Part shown: one piece after another, positions 12,022 through 24,977 of the stretch
Position numbering within the stretch: position 1 is the stretch's first letter
Layout: each line of letters starts with the position of its first letter
Origin: Mariannaea sp. PMI_226
Lineage: Eukaryota > Ascomycota > Sordariomycetes > Hypocreales > Nectriaceae
DNA: 64,000 nt
Assembly: GCA_024336345.1 (NCBI GenBank)
Contig: JANFOG010000003.1
Location: 1,060,501-1,124,500, forward strand
Direction of reading: 5' to 3'
Made by a program: the position numbers and the translations under genes
Notes under the pieces: model-generated
Databases searched by the model: none
What the model was told of the DNA's origin: nothing
What the model saw: only the letters and a program-made list of their open reading frames with translations

Positions 12022-15000
12022 GGAAAACTTGCATATGATACTCTGAACGTTGATGTGGTTACCAGTGAGGTACTGCAAAAGCAAGTGGGAAAATACCCAT
12101 TGGTTGGATGACAGGATGGGTGGATGGCTCGAGTCCTGCAATTCGGGCTGCATCTGCATCATACGTAGGTAGTTTCAGTGACAAGCCGTAGTGGTGGCCG
12201 CAGTGGGTGGTGGTGGCAGGGGAAGCTGCCGTTGGCTCAGTGGGTAGCCTTCACACCTGCCGGCATTGCGCACAAAACAAGTAGGCCTGGATATCTGCGT
12301 AAGAAAGGGAAGGTCCAAGTGCACCTCTGTGGTGGACGGTGTGCCCTGCCACGCTTCTGCAGCATTGCATCCAGAGTGTGAGGGTGGTGAGGCTCCCATA
12401 TTCAGGTGGTCGTTCCTACACGAAGAGAAGACGGGCCTAACTTCACCACCGCAAAGCTAACCAGAGGGTTTTCACCAGCCCCCTTTCCCGTTTCCTACTT
12501 ACTCTTCCAGCCAGTGGCTCAAGAGATGAGTTAACTACCCATTAGTATGCTGACCTGCGTCCTCCGTGCGGACCTATTCGATGGACGATAAGAAACTGCA
12601 ATCAATATGCTGCAGGCCAGCCGTATAAGTTTCCCCAAACTTCGGGCAAGTGCCTGTCAAGGTGCGCAGAATCACCTGACACATCTTCGCAGCGACTTGA
12701 TGGACCTTGCTCATGCCGCATCTCAGCCTCCCGTCCAGCTATCACGGTCTGTGCTATCTGGGGTTACTCAACCTTGAGGACCTTCACTTCTGCTTGCAGC
12801 CACCATCCACACTCCCGTTATCTTTCAGCCGAGATTCAGAGAGGACAGTCGCGTCGCGACACTTCTTGCTCTGCAATCCACCCAACTCAACTCAAAGACG
12901 CCCCCCAACCACCTCTCCGAGAATGCCCCGCAACAAAAAGACACATAAAGTGCAGACAAGCAGCTAGCTGGGTTGATCATGATGCACTCATTTATTCATC
13001 ATATCAGTTCCCCATCACCGCAGCGAAAACCTGAAAGGGAAGGCATTTACTACCCTTCTTGGCCACATGCTCGCTGCAGTCGCACCACGGACTGGAACGG
13101 AGTACTCAAGGAGGGGCACCAACGTCGGCCGTGAAGGGTCTGCACACGCTGGGAGAACATTTACAGGCCAATAAAGCGGGGTTTAGTTGACCGGTGAGCA
13201 GTGAAGTTGGAAGAAACTGTGCCTTGAGCAGACAACCCTTCCAGTGCTAGTAACATTGAAGGTGGGCTACTATTCGCCCCTGTCAATCAAAACGTCAAAG
13301 ACCGGGCTTGCGCATCATTTCGAGGAGGACAAGAACCATGTACAGCATGCAGGAGCTACGAAAGAATTACATCCCATGTGCTCCAACCAAGGACATCTAC
13401 ACGCGTCTTTCTGTTGAGAGGTAATACCCAGTATCCTTAAATCTTGATTTGTCAGGCTCACATCTGTTCAACGCGACAGCTGGTTCTTGCAACAAAGCGA
13501 CGTGGTATTGGGGGCGGCTTGGGGCCTGCCCACGATGCTGCCGTCTCCCTCTAAATAGATTGCAGACCCAGAGTCACAATCTCCTGCATTCAGGTAACTA
13601 ATACTTTGTGCTTGCCCTATTGCATGTATAATGTGAGTGAATAATCCGTAACTCTACAGCTCCAACGGGCCGATCTAATCTTGTCTCCCCTTATCTGTTT
13701 TACGAGTTTTGTTTTTCTGATTCGAAACCTTTGTACAATAGGAAATTCTAACACAAGTTAAACCATAGCTTCGGACAAGATGTAATCTGTACTATTCAAC
13801 GCGATAGGAGAAAACGACAGACAGGGGTGATATGTGTGATAGCATCGGCATCCAAGCTTTGGCGTTCTCTCCACCACCCCACCACGGCAGAAAGAAGATA
13901 ACACGATACTCAGTCTGTGCCTCGCACTTCATGCTTCACATGCCCTAGGAAATGGCGGGCCCATCGTTGTTGACGTACACGTGCTGTGTTGGAAACCTGC
14001 ATATATTTCGTATGCGGGCAGTATGTATTGGGCGAAATTTGCATTCCCTCTACCTCGATACGACGACTCAACCACAGGGGGCTGTGGGTGTGTGAACAGC
14101 CTCATTGATGAAGGCGGCAACGCCAGTCTCCTCATTCGTTCCAAGCAACTGATCCAGCCTCAAGTCGGATTAGGAAAAAATACTGGACAATTTAACCCCA
14201 AATTTCCTCCTGCTGTTACTGGTCTCAATCCCCCCCCTGCATCTGCAGACGAAGGAAATCCCCCCTACCAGGAGTGAGGTTACACAAAACGGAGCCCATG
14301 AGACGACTTACCAGTCCATCTGGGTACGAAATACGCACATCGTCAACATGACGACTCCACGAGCATACATGGCAAGTTCTGCGGTGAACCTACGGTATGG
14401 ATATGTCTTGCCATCATCTCATCTTGACCCTGGCTCGACCGCAAATACTTGGGTGTCCTGACCACGGGATTGCTCCCCGGCCGCTTGCATTGGCTCTTCT
14501 GCTCTAGCTTGAATGGCAGGGGAAAGGCTCTCGGAAGCGGTATCTTCAATAACCCTGTCTCACATTTCATAGATGCCAAGTACAAGGTACTTAAGTATTT
14601 TGTACATTCGTGTGTTTTCTTCTCTCCTTCCTTTCGGCAATTCGCCTTTGGACATCCTGGTCACGCGTTGGCCCGTTGTCGCCTTGTCTCGCTCCATACT
14701 GCCATGCCACGTCAAAACCTATTCCATCCGTCTTTGGTAGTATGCTCACGGTAAGCATCCTCACAACCTCATCTCATTCGATTTGCATGTGCTTCCTCGC
14801 GTCGGATGTTTTCCCCTTCGTTTCAATCGATTTACCTGTCCCCTGAGCACCGGAATTGAACCGGTCTTCCATGGCAGGCTTACAGATGCGCGCGTGCGAA
14901 AAGTGTGTGACAAGGGAAGAGATCCTACCTGTCAGTCCGGCTTATTAAAGTATTCGTCTGAAAGCCAAGCCATAACATCATAAGTGGCGCCCCCAAGCCA

Positions 15001-18000
15001 TTACTTGACTCAGGGTCAACCGCGCTCATGTACTGGCGTTGCTTCAGGCACACCATTACTGTCATTAATCAGGATTAGTGGGCGACTAATATTTCTTCTC
15101 ACATCACCGGACAAGCTTTCATTGAACAAATCTACTCCATATCTAATTGATTGACATTGAAGCCGGTAAAGAAACTCATCCTTCAATAAGATATCGAAGG
15201 AATCTATGATAATGCCTGCCACGGGAGATCAGCCTGCGCAGCTCGCATGCTTCCCTCTCTCCCAAAATGCAAATCCTGCAGGCACAGAGGCAGGGATCTT
15301 GTATATTTGACAGATAAGAGTAGTAACGAATCACCATTGGGGCAAAAGGGCCCTGAAATATGGCGTTTAGATGGAGACTCTCCGTCAAATCTTCATGCCT
15401 TGCAAACCATCTACACTCATCTGGACTTCCGAGGCTCAAGAGATACTCTCCTAGTCCCATAAGCAAACTGATTAACAGAATGAACTCAAGGATACGGCAG
15501 ATGATGGCATCGCTTACATGAATAACTCCGAGTCACGTTCCATATCTTTAGTTATGAGCTTCCATGACACTTGAGATGTGAGAAGGCTTAACCCCCTAAA
15601 AGAGGGACAACTGCAATATATTGAAGGAATATAAGAAAGCTTTATTGGATCGATTTTCTCTACCAAAAGGTACATGAAATGCTAGAATGGGCAATCGCTA
15701 ACGATCCCACGACCATGCAACCAACCTAATGATGACATGGCCTACCAGGCCGCGCTGACGATCTAGAAGCCAGGGCAACATTCAGCTACACGACGCTCTG
15801 CTAAACACCATGTTTGACAGTTCAATGCACGCTTGACGATCAGACAGCGACCCCTCTCAACCCTCTGCCCTTGGACGGCCACACCAAAATCGCGGTTACG
15901 AAGCTAGCTTGGTCGAGGGCGTCGATCTCTCCACTGCAACAGCCCAACGGTCAAGACTTATCACTTCTCAGGTAGACTCAATCGCTGCCGCCGCACGATG
16001 CCGTTGGAAAGCCAGACCAGTCTCGATCGGTCCGGTACTGGCTGCTGCTTTGCTATAGCGTCCAGACTTTGATGGACAATATGCCATGCCAGCTGACGCC
16101 ATTTGACCTTCGTAGCGACGGGATAGCGTTTCAAGTCTCCCAAGAGAAAGAAAGTTTTTGAATTCATTAGCAATTCAGTATTGAGAAACCTCATACAAAC
16201 TCCCCACCAAACACAAACATTGGGGAATAAATTATGCCCGGTTTTGCCCCAGCGCAGCTCACGATACCCAAGTTTGTTTCTTGACGATCCTACGCTGACC
16301 TCGCATATCTTAGCAACAAAATCAACCTCGCTACCGCCCTACAATCAAGCTTTGCCGACCGCGGAGTAATCCGTACTATTCCCATATTTTCTTCAGGGCT
16401 GCAACTAGGTATCCTTGGCGTCCAGCTAACTAACACATAGTACGTTGGCACCAGGGAGCAACAGCCATTACCCATGATCCATTCGCTTCCCCTCCCCCTC
16501 CCTTGTCTTTATCATGCTATAATAACTGACTTTCAGCTTCCATCTCGCCTGACGGCTTCTGTAAGTCCCCATCGGCTTATCAGTTGTCAGTCCCCGCCCC
16601 CGGCTTCCCCTTAGCTAGCTATGGAGTAGTCCACACACAGACCTAACAGCTCTGGCAGTCCCCATTCCAGGATCCCCCTCCCAGGTCAACTACACAGTAC
16701 ACAGCATTCCCATGGCCCCCCGGGCCATGTGGCCAGTGAGGTGGGCCTATCAGCCAAGCTGCCAGACTTTTTCGAGCTATCAGGGAGCTCTGGGTGGACA
16801 CGCATCCGTTGAAAACGGTTTCCGGGACGCCAGCCTACTTGACCCCTCACCTCTTGTTCTATACCCGAATAGGACTCGTCGTTTGCCTTGGGAAATCAGG
16901 GCCAAAAAGCAAAAGTTTTGGCAGAGCTATTGCTAGAGAAGTAAGCAGATCGAGATTATCCAATCAACTCGGGTGTCGCGCCCACCACCCCCTTCCTGAA
17001 AACTCCCCCAAGGCTCCTCACACATTTTTCTTCAGTAACGCCAGGCTCGCGTGTGAAAGAATAACGTGCCGCCCTGACGAGGTTGTGGTGCGTGGCACAC
17101 ACATGCGGGGAATAACACGCACTGGCCTGGGTTTCTCCTTCGCAATGCTGGCCTCTCGCACCTGTATTCAGCCATCCGTCAGTCGTCAATGGCCAATTGA
17201 AACTGAAACGGGGTTCGAGACAAAGTGATCGACATCATCTCCCTCATGTGACCGCTGCCATCTCACTTCCCAAGCTCACCCCGAGTCCTCCGGTCCTGGA
17301 GACCGCTTGTCCAATTCAGAAGTCCCAGTGCCATCATTCAAAGTGCCGAGACACTTCCGTGAAACTCCATACAAGAAGGCCGTTTGAAGTCACCCGCCTG
17401 TGCGGGAACGGGGACGGTCCAAGGTCTCAGTTGCTGTAATGAGTTCTTTGTTCCCCATCTACACATGCTTGAAAAAACAAAAACACTTATTATGCCCCCT
17501 TAACGAAGGGTGGACATGTTGTGAGACGAAGATGGTATATCGGATTTGTCAAGACACTGGAATTTTTTCCCATCTCCTTATGGACTAGAAAAAAAGGAAA
17601 AAGCCTGGGGAATACAACGTACGCCCCCCCCTTCTCCCCCAGCGTTGCTCTGTATCAGTGCATGTTGGAGTGAACATGGGATTTTCCGATTCCCCATGAC
17701 CATACACCTACAGGATTTATCACGATGACTGCATGTTATTCATCCATGGAGGCGGCTCTGCATGCCTGTCTGCCCAACCTGCATTAGGCCGCTGTTGAAA
17801 CTTGTCAACGTGATCATTCGAAGCGGAACTAATGTCTGCATTTGCAAGGTAAACCGAGTCGTCTCAAGTCTCTTGCGTACGTCGCTTTTCTTTTCTTTTT
17901 CCGTCTATCCGTATATTCACATCCTATCAGCAGGCGACCTTGCTAGCGTACTCACTCTCAAGGCCCCTGGCTCTCAATCCATTGGTCTTTAGGGCGGACA

Positions 18001-19021
18001 GCTGGCGTGAAAGAATGAGATGGGCAATCCTTGACTTGATCTTGAAGGCATTGACAACCTCCCGGGTGGCGGACTCGTTATCCCGACCACGCATCAATAG
18101 CATCGATGTTATGTGTAATACAACATCTCAGCTCGCTTGATCGCGGATGGAGATATGCAAAGAGAAGTGCAAAGATCGTCAGTCGCATGACACGCGTTGT
18201 CAGCCACTCCCAGCAGCAACCAAGCCCAGTCAACCGAGAGCGAACAGGTCGAGCTTGAAGGATAGTGGTCAACGGTGGCTTGGAGCCAGTAGACTTTTTT
18301 GCCCTGCCCCAAAACTTCATTTCAAATCACGCGGGAAACTTGGACGGATTTGTAGACTGGGATGAGGCTATCGTCGGAATGCAAGGCAGCTGCTGTATTC
18401 GGGACCGAGTGGTCAACACCCCCCGGTGAAGTGAACACGGAACATTATTGACCATGTTCGCTGCGCTGCGGGACTGTGGGCGTTAGCCAGTGGCAACATG
18501 TGTGAGAGCTGCTCGCGCATTATTGATGGACGACATGCAAGATCTACTGGACGGTAAGTGCGGAATCCAGCTGCTATCAAGATCTGAAGTTCCGGATTGG
18601 CATTGATCAAACCCGACCAGTGAGGAGTGCACAAAAAGCCAGGATCATTCAGTTCTTGGAGTCTTGCATAATAGCTTTTTGCTGCACTCCAGGGAAGATG
18701 AGCAAGACAACACCACAGTTATGCCACTTGCACGCTCCGAACGAGGCGAGGAATGGGGTCAGGACCTGCTTGTTCAACAGTTCTTTGCATTTTGTTTCGA
18801 ACACTCTGTGCCAAACAACGAATACTGAGTCTTGTCCAGCACCGACCGGCTGCTGAAAACTGGCAGACAGCTGCCGGCACTTGTTGAAATTAGTATTATT
18901 ATTGCCGTTATTTTAATTGTTCCGTCAGCCTGTGGAGAACTGACAGCCTTGTAGCCCTTTATCCTGACTCGTAAGAAAGAAGACGGGACACGTATGTCAC
19001 TTGAACGAGTGAACGCCGAGG

Positions 19022-19045
19022 GTAGCTAGCTAGCTAGCTAGCTAT
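19022..19045. repeat. TAGC tetranucleotide microsatellite
   Basis: About six consecutive copies of TAGC/GCTA decaying into CTAT units, roughly 420 bases upstream of the dehydrogenase ATG and so inside its promoter or leader. Confidence 0.85.
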
Positions 19046-19463
19046 CTATCTCATCTCGTTATCTTTTCTTCATCCGCCACCACCCAACTTCGCCATTTCT
19101 GCAACCCTTCAGAACTGCAGCAGGACACCTTTTCCTCTGCTTCGCCGTTTTCTTTCACCGAGCAACACCCTCTCAATTCTCAGCCGACCAGTCTAAGTCT
19201 ACCTACGGACAGGGTATTGGACGGTTGTCTGTCCTAAGGGACCTTGGATCTGATTGCCCCACCGATCCCCCATCTCACTAGTCCTAGCTCAGCTCAGCTC
19301 AACTCTGGACTTCCTGAAAAACTACAAGCTTTCAGCCTCAAAACACTTCATCAACAAACCACACCACCACTGCTGACATTTGTCCGCTGCATTTGGTTTC
19401 CCGCATTCGAGAGAAAGGCCCTTGTCCCTACATATTTTATCAGGTGGATCGACAGTCGTCAAC

Positions 19464-20525
19464 ATGGCTGCCCTTCAGCAGAGCAAGATCGAAAGCATCA
19501 TCCGGCAATCGCCTCCCATCGATGTCACTCAGCCTTTCGATCCATCCACCCTCAGGGACAAGGTCATTCTCATCACGGGCGGCGCCAATGGTCTCGGCGC
19601 TCACATGGTTCGTGAGTGGGCTTCTCACGGAGCCCACATCATCATCGGTGATGTCGCTGACGCTCTTGGTGAGGACCTCGTTGCTACCCTCAAAACCAAG
19701 TATCCTGCTTCGACCTTTGCCTATCAACACTGCGATGTGACCGACTGGGAGTCTCAGGTTGCTCTCTTCCAGACTGCCACTCGCACCAGCCCTACCGGCC
19801 ATATTGACATTATCGTACCCAATGCCGGTATCATTCTTCCCTCCGCCAACAGCATCTTCGAGCACCCTGTCCTCGTTGACGGTGTGATCCCCAAACCCAA
19901 CCTGGCAACTCTGGATGTCAACATCAGCGGTGTCGCATACACCACTCACCTTGCTCTGTTCTACCTCCCCAAGAACCCGCGTTCTGATCGCTGCATTCTC
20001 CTCATCGGATCCGTGGCTTCGCTCCTCCCACTGCCCGGCCAGGCCCAGTACTGCATGAGCAAGCACGCCGTCCTCGGACTCTTCCGCAGCCTCCGCGCCA
20101 CCGCATTCACCAACGGTGTCCGCGTTAACATGCTTGCTCCCTTCTTCACTTCTAAAACGAACATGCTCAAGCCTGGAGTCGAGGCCGTCTTCTTTTCCGG
20201 CAGCCCTGGCGCCGGCTCCGTCGAGGATGTGATCGGCGCCGCCACCCGTCTCATCGCCGATGAGACCATTGCTGGCCGTTCTCTTGTCATCGGTCCCCGA
20301 ATCAAGGCCAACGGCGTCGAGGGAGCCGAGGATTTCCAAGAGTTAATGGCCAGCGACGAAGAAGGTGATGGTCAAGGACGACCTATTTGGGAGTGCTACG
20401 CCGACGACTATCAGCGCGTCGACACCTTTGTCAAGCGCTACCTCTACATTTTGCACGTTGGCGAGCAGGTCAAGGGATGGTTCGGCATCGTGACCGACCT
20501 CTGGGCAATGCTGCGCCGCAAGTAA
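19464..20525 (+). CDS. NAD(P)-dependent short-chain dehydrogenase/reductase
   Basis: A 353-residue classical SDR with Rossmann fold, probably cytosolic or membrane-associated, oxidising or reducing an unknown alcohol/ketone substrate. I start at MAALQQSK (ATG in context CAACATGGC). The frame is open 28 codons upstream but that part lacks protein character. The cofactor motif TGGANGLG (TGxxxGxG) is near residue 38, followed by an acidic residue ending strand 2 (IIIGDV), which favours NAD. The active site has Ser in IGSVAS and the YxxxK motif as YCMSK. NAG is present as VPNAGI. The length exceeds a minimal SDR by about 90 residues. The C-terminal end (YLYILHVGEQVKGWFGIV) is amphipathic or hydrophobic and could anchor to a membrane. 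The gene resembles fungal 15-hydroxyprostaglandin-dehydrogenase-like SDRs. There is no intron, and codon use is strongly GC3-biased, suggesting good expression. An A-run follows the stop immediately. Confidence 0.9.
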   Translation: MAALQQSKIESIIRQSPPIDVTQPFDPSTLRDKVILITGGANGLGAHMVREWASHGAHIIIGDVADALGEDLVATLKTKYPASTFAYQHCDVTDWESQVALFQTATRTSPTGHIDIIVPNAGIILPSANSIFEHPVLVDGVIPKPNLATLDVNISGVAYTTHLALFYLPKNPRSDRCILLIGSVASLLPLPGQAQYCMSKHAVLGLFRSLRATAFTNGVRVNMLAPFFTSKTNMLKPGVEAVFFSGSPGAGSVEDVIGAATRLIADETIAGRSLVIGPRIKANGVEGAEDFQELMASDEEGDGQGRPIWECYADDYQRVDTFVKRYLYILHVGEQVKGWFGIVTDLWAMLRRK

Positions 20526-22045
20526 AAAAAAAAAAAGGATGAAAGAAAAGGCCACTGGCCCCCATACCTGCAGAGTCGACGAAAATCGGGTTGGAATAAG
20601 TTAGATTGGGTTGGCTACACTCCCTGATCTGTCTTGGGCTTTGGAAACAGAGACAAAACGAATGCCACGAGAGAAAAGCGAAAGAGATTAGACGACGACA
20701 CGAAACCAAAAAGAAAGAAGAAAGCACCTAAGCATTGTGGCGTTGGAATTACTTGATGACCTCCCTTGTTTTTTATTCTTCTTTCTTGTTGCCAAAAAGT
20801 TCTCTAGATAGACAATGTGCATAGAAGCAAGCCCACGAAAGTATTATGACGGGGACGAAAAGTAGAATAAAATAAAATAAAAAAACATAAGAGTATTTTC
20901 GAGATACTGAACCATACACTGATTCCTGAGCCTTTCGGAAACTTGTGATGTGGCACCCTCGTATATGACCGCTCTGAATGCACACATATTGACGTTTTGG
21001 TCCATTGTTACAACGTTCAACTCTCCGCTGTCGTTCAGAGATCCATTACTGACTTCCCAGTATACGCAAGTACAGCATTTGCATGACGTTCAAGGATGCG
21101 TAGACCTATTGTTTGCTAACGCTTCGTGTTCAGCTTTTGAAAAGCTGCACTTTCCATGTTAGGCCTGATTTTTAGGAACCATCAACACCAATCCATAACA
21201 TCATGCGAGTTTGCACATTGAAGTGAGACGCATCGTCCATCGAGGGTCAAAACCAGATTCGTCAAATTCGTCGTCATCTGTACAGTCTAGTTATAGCATC
21301 TAGAGTGTGATTTTGAGCAATGTAGCCTGAGCCACCACCAGCTCGAAAACATACAGGGAACCCAGAACAAAACAAAAGAACACTCTCAAATCCCAAGAAA
21401 AAAAAAAGGAGACGTAACCCTGATCCAATGTCCCCAAAGGCCTGTAAGGCCCACCATATCTCCCAAACGCCACAGACGCCGATTGTTATGCCTATACAGG
21501 TGAAATTTCGTTTGTTTTCTTGGATTTTCCCTCCGGGCGGCTGCTGATTCTTATTTCTCCTGCCCTTGTCCAAACTTGTTGCGTCGTTCCCTCGTGCCTC
21601 GTACATCTGCCAAACCACTTTGGCCAGCGTGTTTGAGAGAAAACATCCTGCCACTCTCCATCCATGGAACTCTCGTATCGGCTAAGCTGAGACGTGTCGA
21701 TTAGCCAATGGTTCGGTCCTGTCGCGAACCGTGAGGTCCATCTCCTATCTCCTTCTTGTTTTTCCTCTTGGCCCATAAGCCTTTCCTTGTTATCTCATGC
21801 TTCGAAGATGCCATAATTTTTTTTGTTGTCGCTGGTTTCCTTTTCTTCCCATTTTTGGTGACATTTGGCCGCTTAGACTGACCAGGTTCCGCGTGATTTG
21901 TCATTGTAGTAAAACAGAATGTTGAGAAAAGCTGAAAAAAGAGCCGAAAGAAATAATGTTTCCAACAAAGACCCGAGGATACTGTTGAGAAGATGCTATT
22001 TTCAGATTATCGCTTGAATCCAAAATAATCGCCATTCGTCATAAT
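20526..22045. other. 1.5 kb convergent intergenic region
   Basis: This lies between the stop codons of the plus-strand dehydrogenase and the minus-strand GTPase, so both 3' UTRs fall here. Open frames such as the minus-strand one at 21654-21274 have unusual composition and no homology I recognise. I see no separate gene. Confidence 0.45.
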
Positions 22046-23313
22046 TTAGAGGATAAGGCATCGGGGACCATCCTTTCTACGGCGACGACGGCGTCGTTTT
22101 TGTGAGTTGCCATTTGCGTCGTACTTGTAGTTATCATCGTTATCGGCAGTTGCCTGTACGTCGTCGTCTCTTCGAAGCATTTGCCGACAGAGATCGACAA
22201 AGACTTCGTCGACGTTGGCTGGAGCTAGGTTAGCACGGGAGATTTATCTATACACGACGCTGGACCGAATCCGAATCCGTTCAGGTCTGGTAGTGGCCAG
22301 CTAAACCGGAGCAGTTTCACCAATGGGAAATAGAAATAACTCACTCCTTGTTCGGGCACTAGCCTCGTAGTAAGGCGCCCCCCATCGCTGTGAAATGGAA
22401 AAGCCCTTGGCCCTGGGCACGGCACGGTTCTCCTCAAGGTCGCATTTGTTTCCGACAATGACAATGGGGACGTTCTCGTCGTCCTTGATGCGGATGATCT
22501 CTTCGCGAAGACCAGCCAGCTCGCTCAATGAGGAGGACGAGGTGATGCTGAAGACGAGGAGAAAGCCCTGGCCTGTCTTCATGTACAAATCTCTCATGGC
22601 GACTGGTGCATCATCAGTACGAGTACGAGGGCGTGTGGGAATGTGTTGGGCAAAGGACCTACCGAATTGCTCGGTCCCTGCTGTATCGAGGCTGAAGAGC
22701 ATACCGAGTCAGTTCAGTTCTTCTAGCCGGGAAGCTAAATCAGGGCTAGGCAAAGAACCCTGAAGATCAACAAGGCACTCACATTTCAAGTATGACTTGG
22801 CGCCCCTGAAGATAACGAATCAGCTACACTGGGTGATAATAGAATGTGAGAGCTATAAGAGTGGCATTCGTATTTTTTTGGTGCCGGTGTGGCTGGTTGA
22901 ATTACTTACATCGACTTGGAGCTGGGTGCGATAAGAATCTTCAATGGTGGGATCATAGCTCTCAATCCACTCATTGTGCACAAATTGGGCTATCACTTTG
23001 TCAGTCCAGGGGCAACACAATTTCTGGGGAAACTGGCAACGCACCTGTCAAACAGCTTTTGCCTACACCGCCTGTAAAAGGAGAAAATCTCGAGTCAGTA
23101 AAACGCACAGAGGCTTGGAGGGGAACGTGGGAGGGTTGTATTGGGCATTGACAGACCTGCACCAAGTACCACGACATGAAGCTCGCGGCTGTACAAAGGA
23201 GATCAAGAAGTCAGTCCAAGGTTCATGCGCCGAAAAAACTGCATGAGTCGGAATTTCATGCAAAGAGTGGTCTCATCTCACTTGTGTTGATACGAGTATT
23301 GCTGCCGCGGCAT
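22046..23313 (-). CDS. rsrA: RAP1/RSR1-type small GTPase, eight exons
   Basis: Spliced by hand as exons 23313-23282, 23188-23157, 23071-23045, 22989-22910, 22805-22783, 22691-22663, 22602-22345 and 22218-22046 (654 nt, 217 residues). All introns are GT-AG. P-loop GAGGVGKS begins at residue 20, the effector loop YDPTIEDSY at 42, and switch II reads DTAGTEQF. That Thr after Gly, instead of the Ras Gln, is typical of RAP-type GTPases. NKCD supplies base specificity, and the EASA motif follows. The tail has a run of seven arginines, then CLIL, a CAAX box whose final Leu predicts geranylgeranylation and plasma-membrane attachment. In budding yeast the Rsr1/Bud1 homologue marks bud sites and recruits the Cdc42 exchange factor; in filamentous fungi homologues guide the axis of hyphal growth. 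The first ten residues (MPRQQYSYQH) depend on the first two splice choices and are the least certain part. Confidence 0.9.
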
Positions 23314-24943
23314 GCTGGGCGATTTGCGCCTTTTGTTATGTATGGCTGCGTGCCAAAAAGGAAGCTGCTGTTGCTGATGGTTTGGGGTCCCCTGTGTATT
23401 GTTTGCGGTAAAAATTGAATGTTGGCTAAATTGAGTTGTGTGATGAGATCAACCGCTAGGGTGGTTTCAGTGAGGTGAGGTTTCGAAGTAGCCCACCACC
23501 AAGAAAAGGTTGGGGCGAAGTGTCCAGAGAGCGTAGAGAAAACCACAGTCGGTGGTCGAAATATGCCTCCTTTTTCCCTCCCTTTTCCTTCTTAACACTC
23601 TCTCAGCTAGAGTGACAGCAGCAAAGACAGTGACAGTGGCAGATTCAACCGCAAAGACCTAGACGAAAAGAGCTGTCGATCGGAGGTCCGAGAAGAAGGT
23701 TCTCGCGTGGGATAAAAGTTTGTGTGACCACGGACGCGGAGAATTGACTAGGACAGGGGAGGATTGCGAAGTGTCCAAATGGGAAATCCTCCAGGGGGGT
23801 TATTGTACGACCGGGGAGAAGGAAGACAAATTCCGAGAGAGCGAGGTGGCTCAGGTTATATAAACGTGTATGAGAGAGAAAGTGCCAAAAAAGATGAGGT
23901 GAGGTGGAAGTAAAATGTCGGACAATTAAATAATGGCCAACTGGCGAGACGTTGGGCTGAGAATGCCCGATTTCCGACTCCTTGCTTGGTGTCTGCCGGG
24001 GAGCGCGCGTAAAGGCTAGCTTGCGATTTGCTGTTTGGGGAAGCGGGGGGAGCAGAGAGCGCAGGGAGAAGGCGAAAAGGCAATGATGCAGAGGAGAGAT
24101 GAGGAGAAAGATATGGCCCCGAAGGATATGGCAAAGCCAGGTCTGGACAAGCTTGCTTGTTGGGCCGGTGCCGCGACGACTATGCTGTATCTGGTTGTGG
24201 ACTCGGATGGGGACCGGTGGAGGGGGGCGATTTTCTAGCTGAAGCTGTCAAAAGAGACAGCAGATAACTACTGTACTGTGGTACTGCGCTCTCCAAGCGA
24301 GGAGGTCCCGTGATACAGTCGACTCGGGAGTATTGGGGGGGAGGGCGGCGGCGGCGGCGGCGGGACAGTGATGCGTGACTGAATGAGGAGAGCAGCTGGG
24401 ACTTCGTATAACTTATTCGTATAGTGGTCTAGAGCCTGGAATCTGGTGGTCCTGGGAGTCCTGAGGTTACTGAGCGGCGGATGGAATAGATAGTGTCCGC
24501 TGGTGGCTATGTGCCTGATTAGCGGCGGGGGCCGGCGGAGGGAGGTCGGCCAGTGGATCTGGGAGGCGAACAAGGCTGTCGTTCCTACAGTTGGTGGTCT
24601 AGAACTTTGACAGTCACAGTGGACTGACTTGGACGAGGAAAACTTCCTAAACCGGATAATATGATGGTGTTCCCAAGAAGCTTGGGGCCGGTAGGAGGAG
24701 ATGCAGCAATATGAAGGGCCGTGAAGAAGGAAAAGAAGTTAAGAAAAGAAAAACAGTCGGTTGGTTGATGGGAAAGAAGCTACTCCCTCTTCTGGCAAGG
24801 GTAAGAGGCCAGTGCCTATGATATAAGGAAGGAGGGGGCTGAAGAAGAAAAGAGGACGATGTGGGGGGGTTTTGGGGAAGACGACGACCGCTAAAAAGTC
24901 TCGAGGCTGAGACGGAGATAATGAGACGAGAGGGAAACAGAGA

Positions 24944-24977
24944 GACAGAGAGAGAGAGAGAGGGGGGGGGGGGGGGG
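24944..24977. repeat. GA dinucleotide repeat followed by 16-G run
   Basis: An imperfect GA repeat runs directly into 16 consecutive G. Both are slippage-prone and lie in the long region upstream of the GTPase gene. Confidence 0.9.

Larger units (their letters stand above)
8710..19463. other. 10.7 kb gene desert between Whi3-like and SDR genes
   Basis: I found no convincing coding gene here on either strand. The first several hundred bases are the leader and promoter of the minus-strand Whi3-like gene (CT-rich on its strand). The last few hundred are the leader of the plus-strand dehydrogenase. In between are simple repeats: hexamers near 9190, GT dinucleotides near 10130, GAT/ATG triplets near 10590-10700, poly-A at 11994 and TAGC tetramers at 19022. 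A tRNA-like T-arm occurs at 14849-14865. Noncoding transcripts are possible but cannot be seen from sequence alone. Confidence 0.45.

Noticed and set aside
19440..20339. 299-codon open frame on the minus strand opposite the dehydrogenase
   Set aside because: It is antisense to a clear SDR with strong GC3 bias, which opens the opposite frame by composition. Its translation is Gly/Asp/Glu-rich with no motif.
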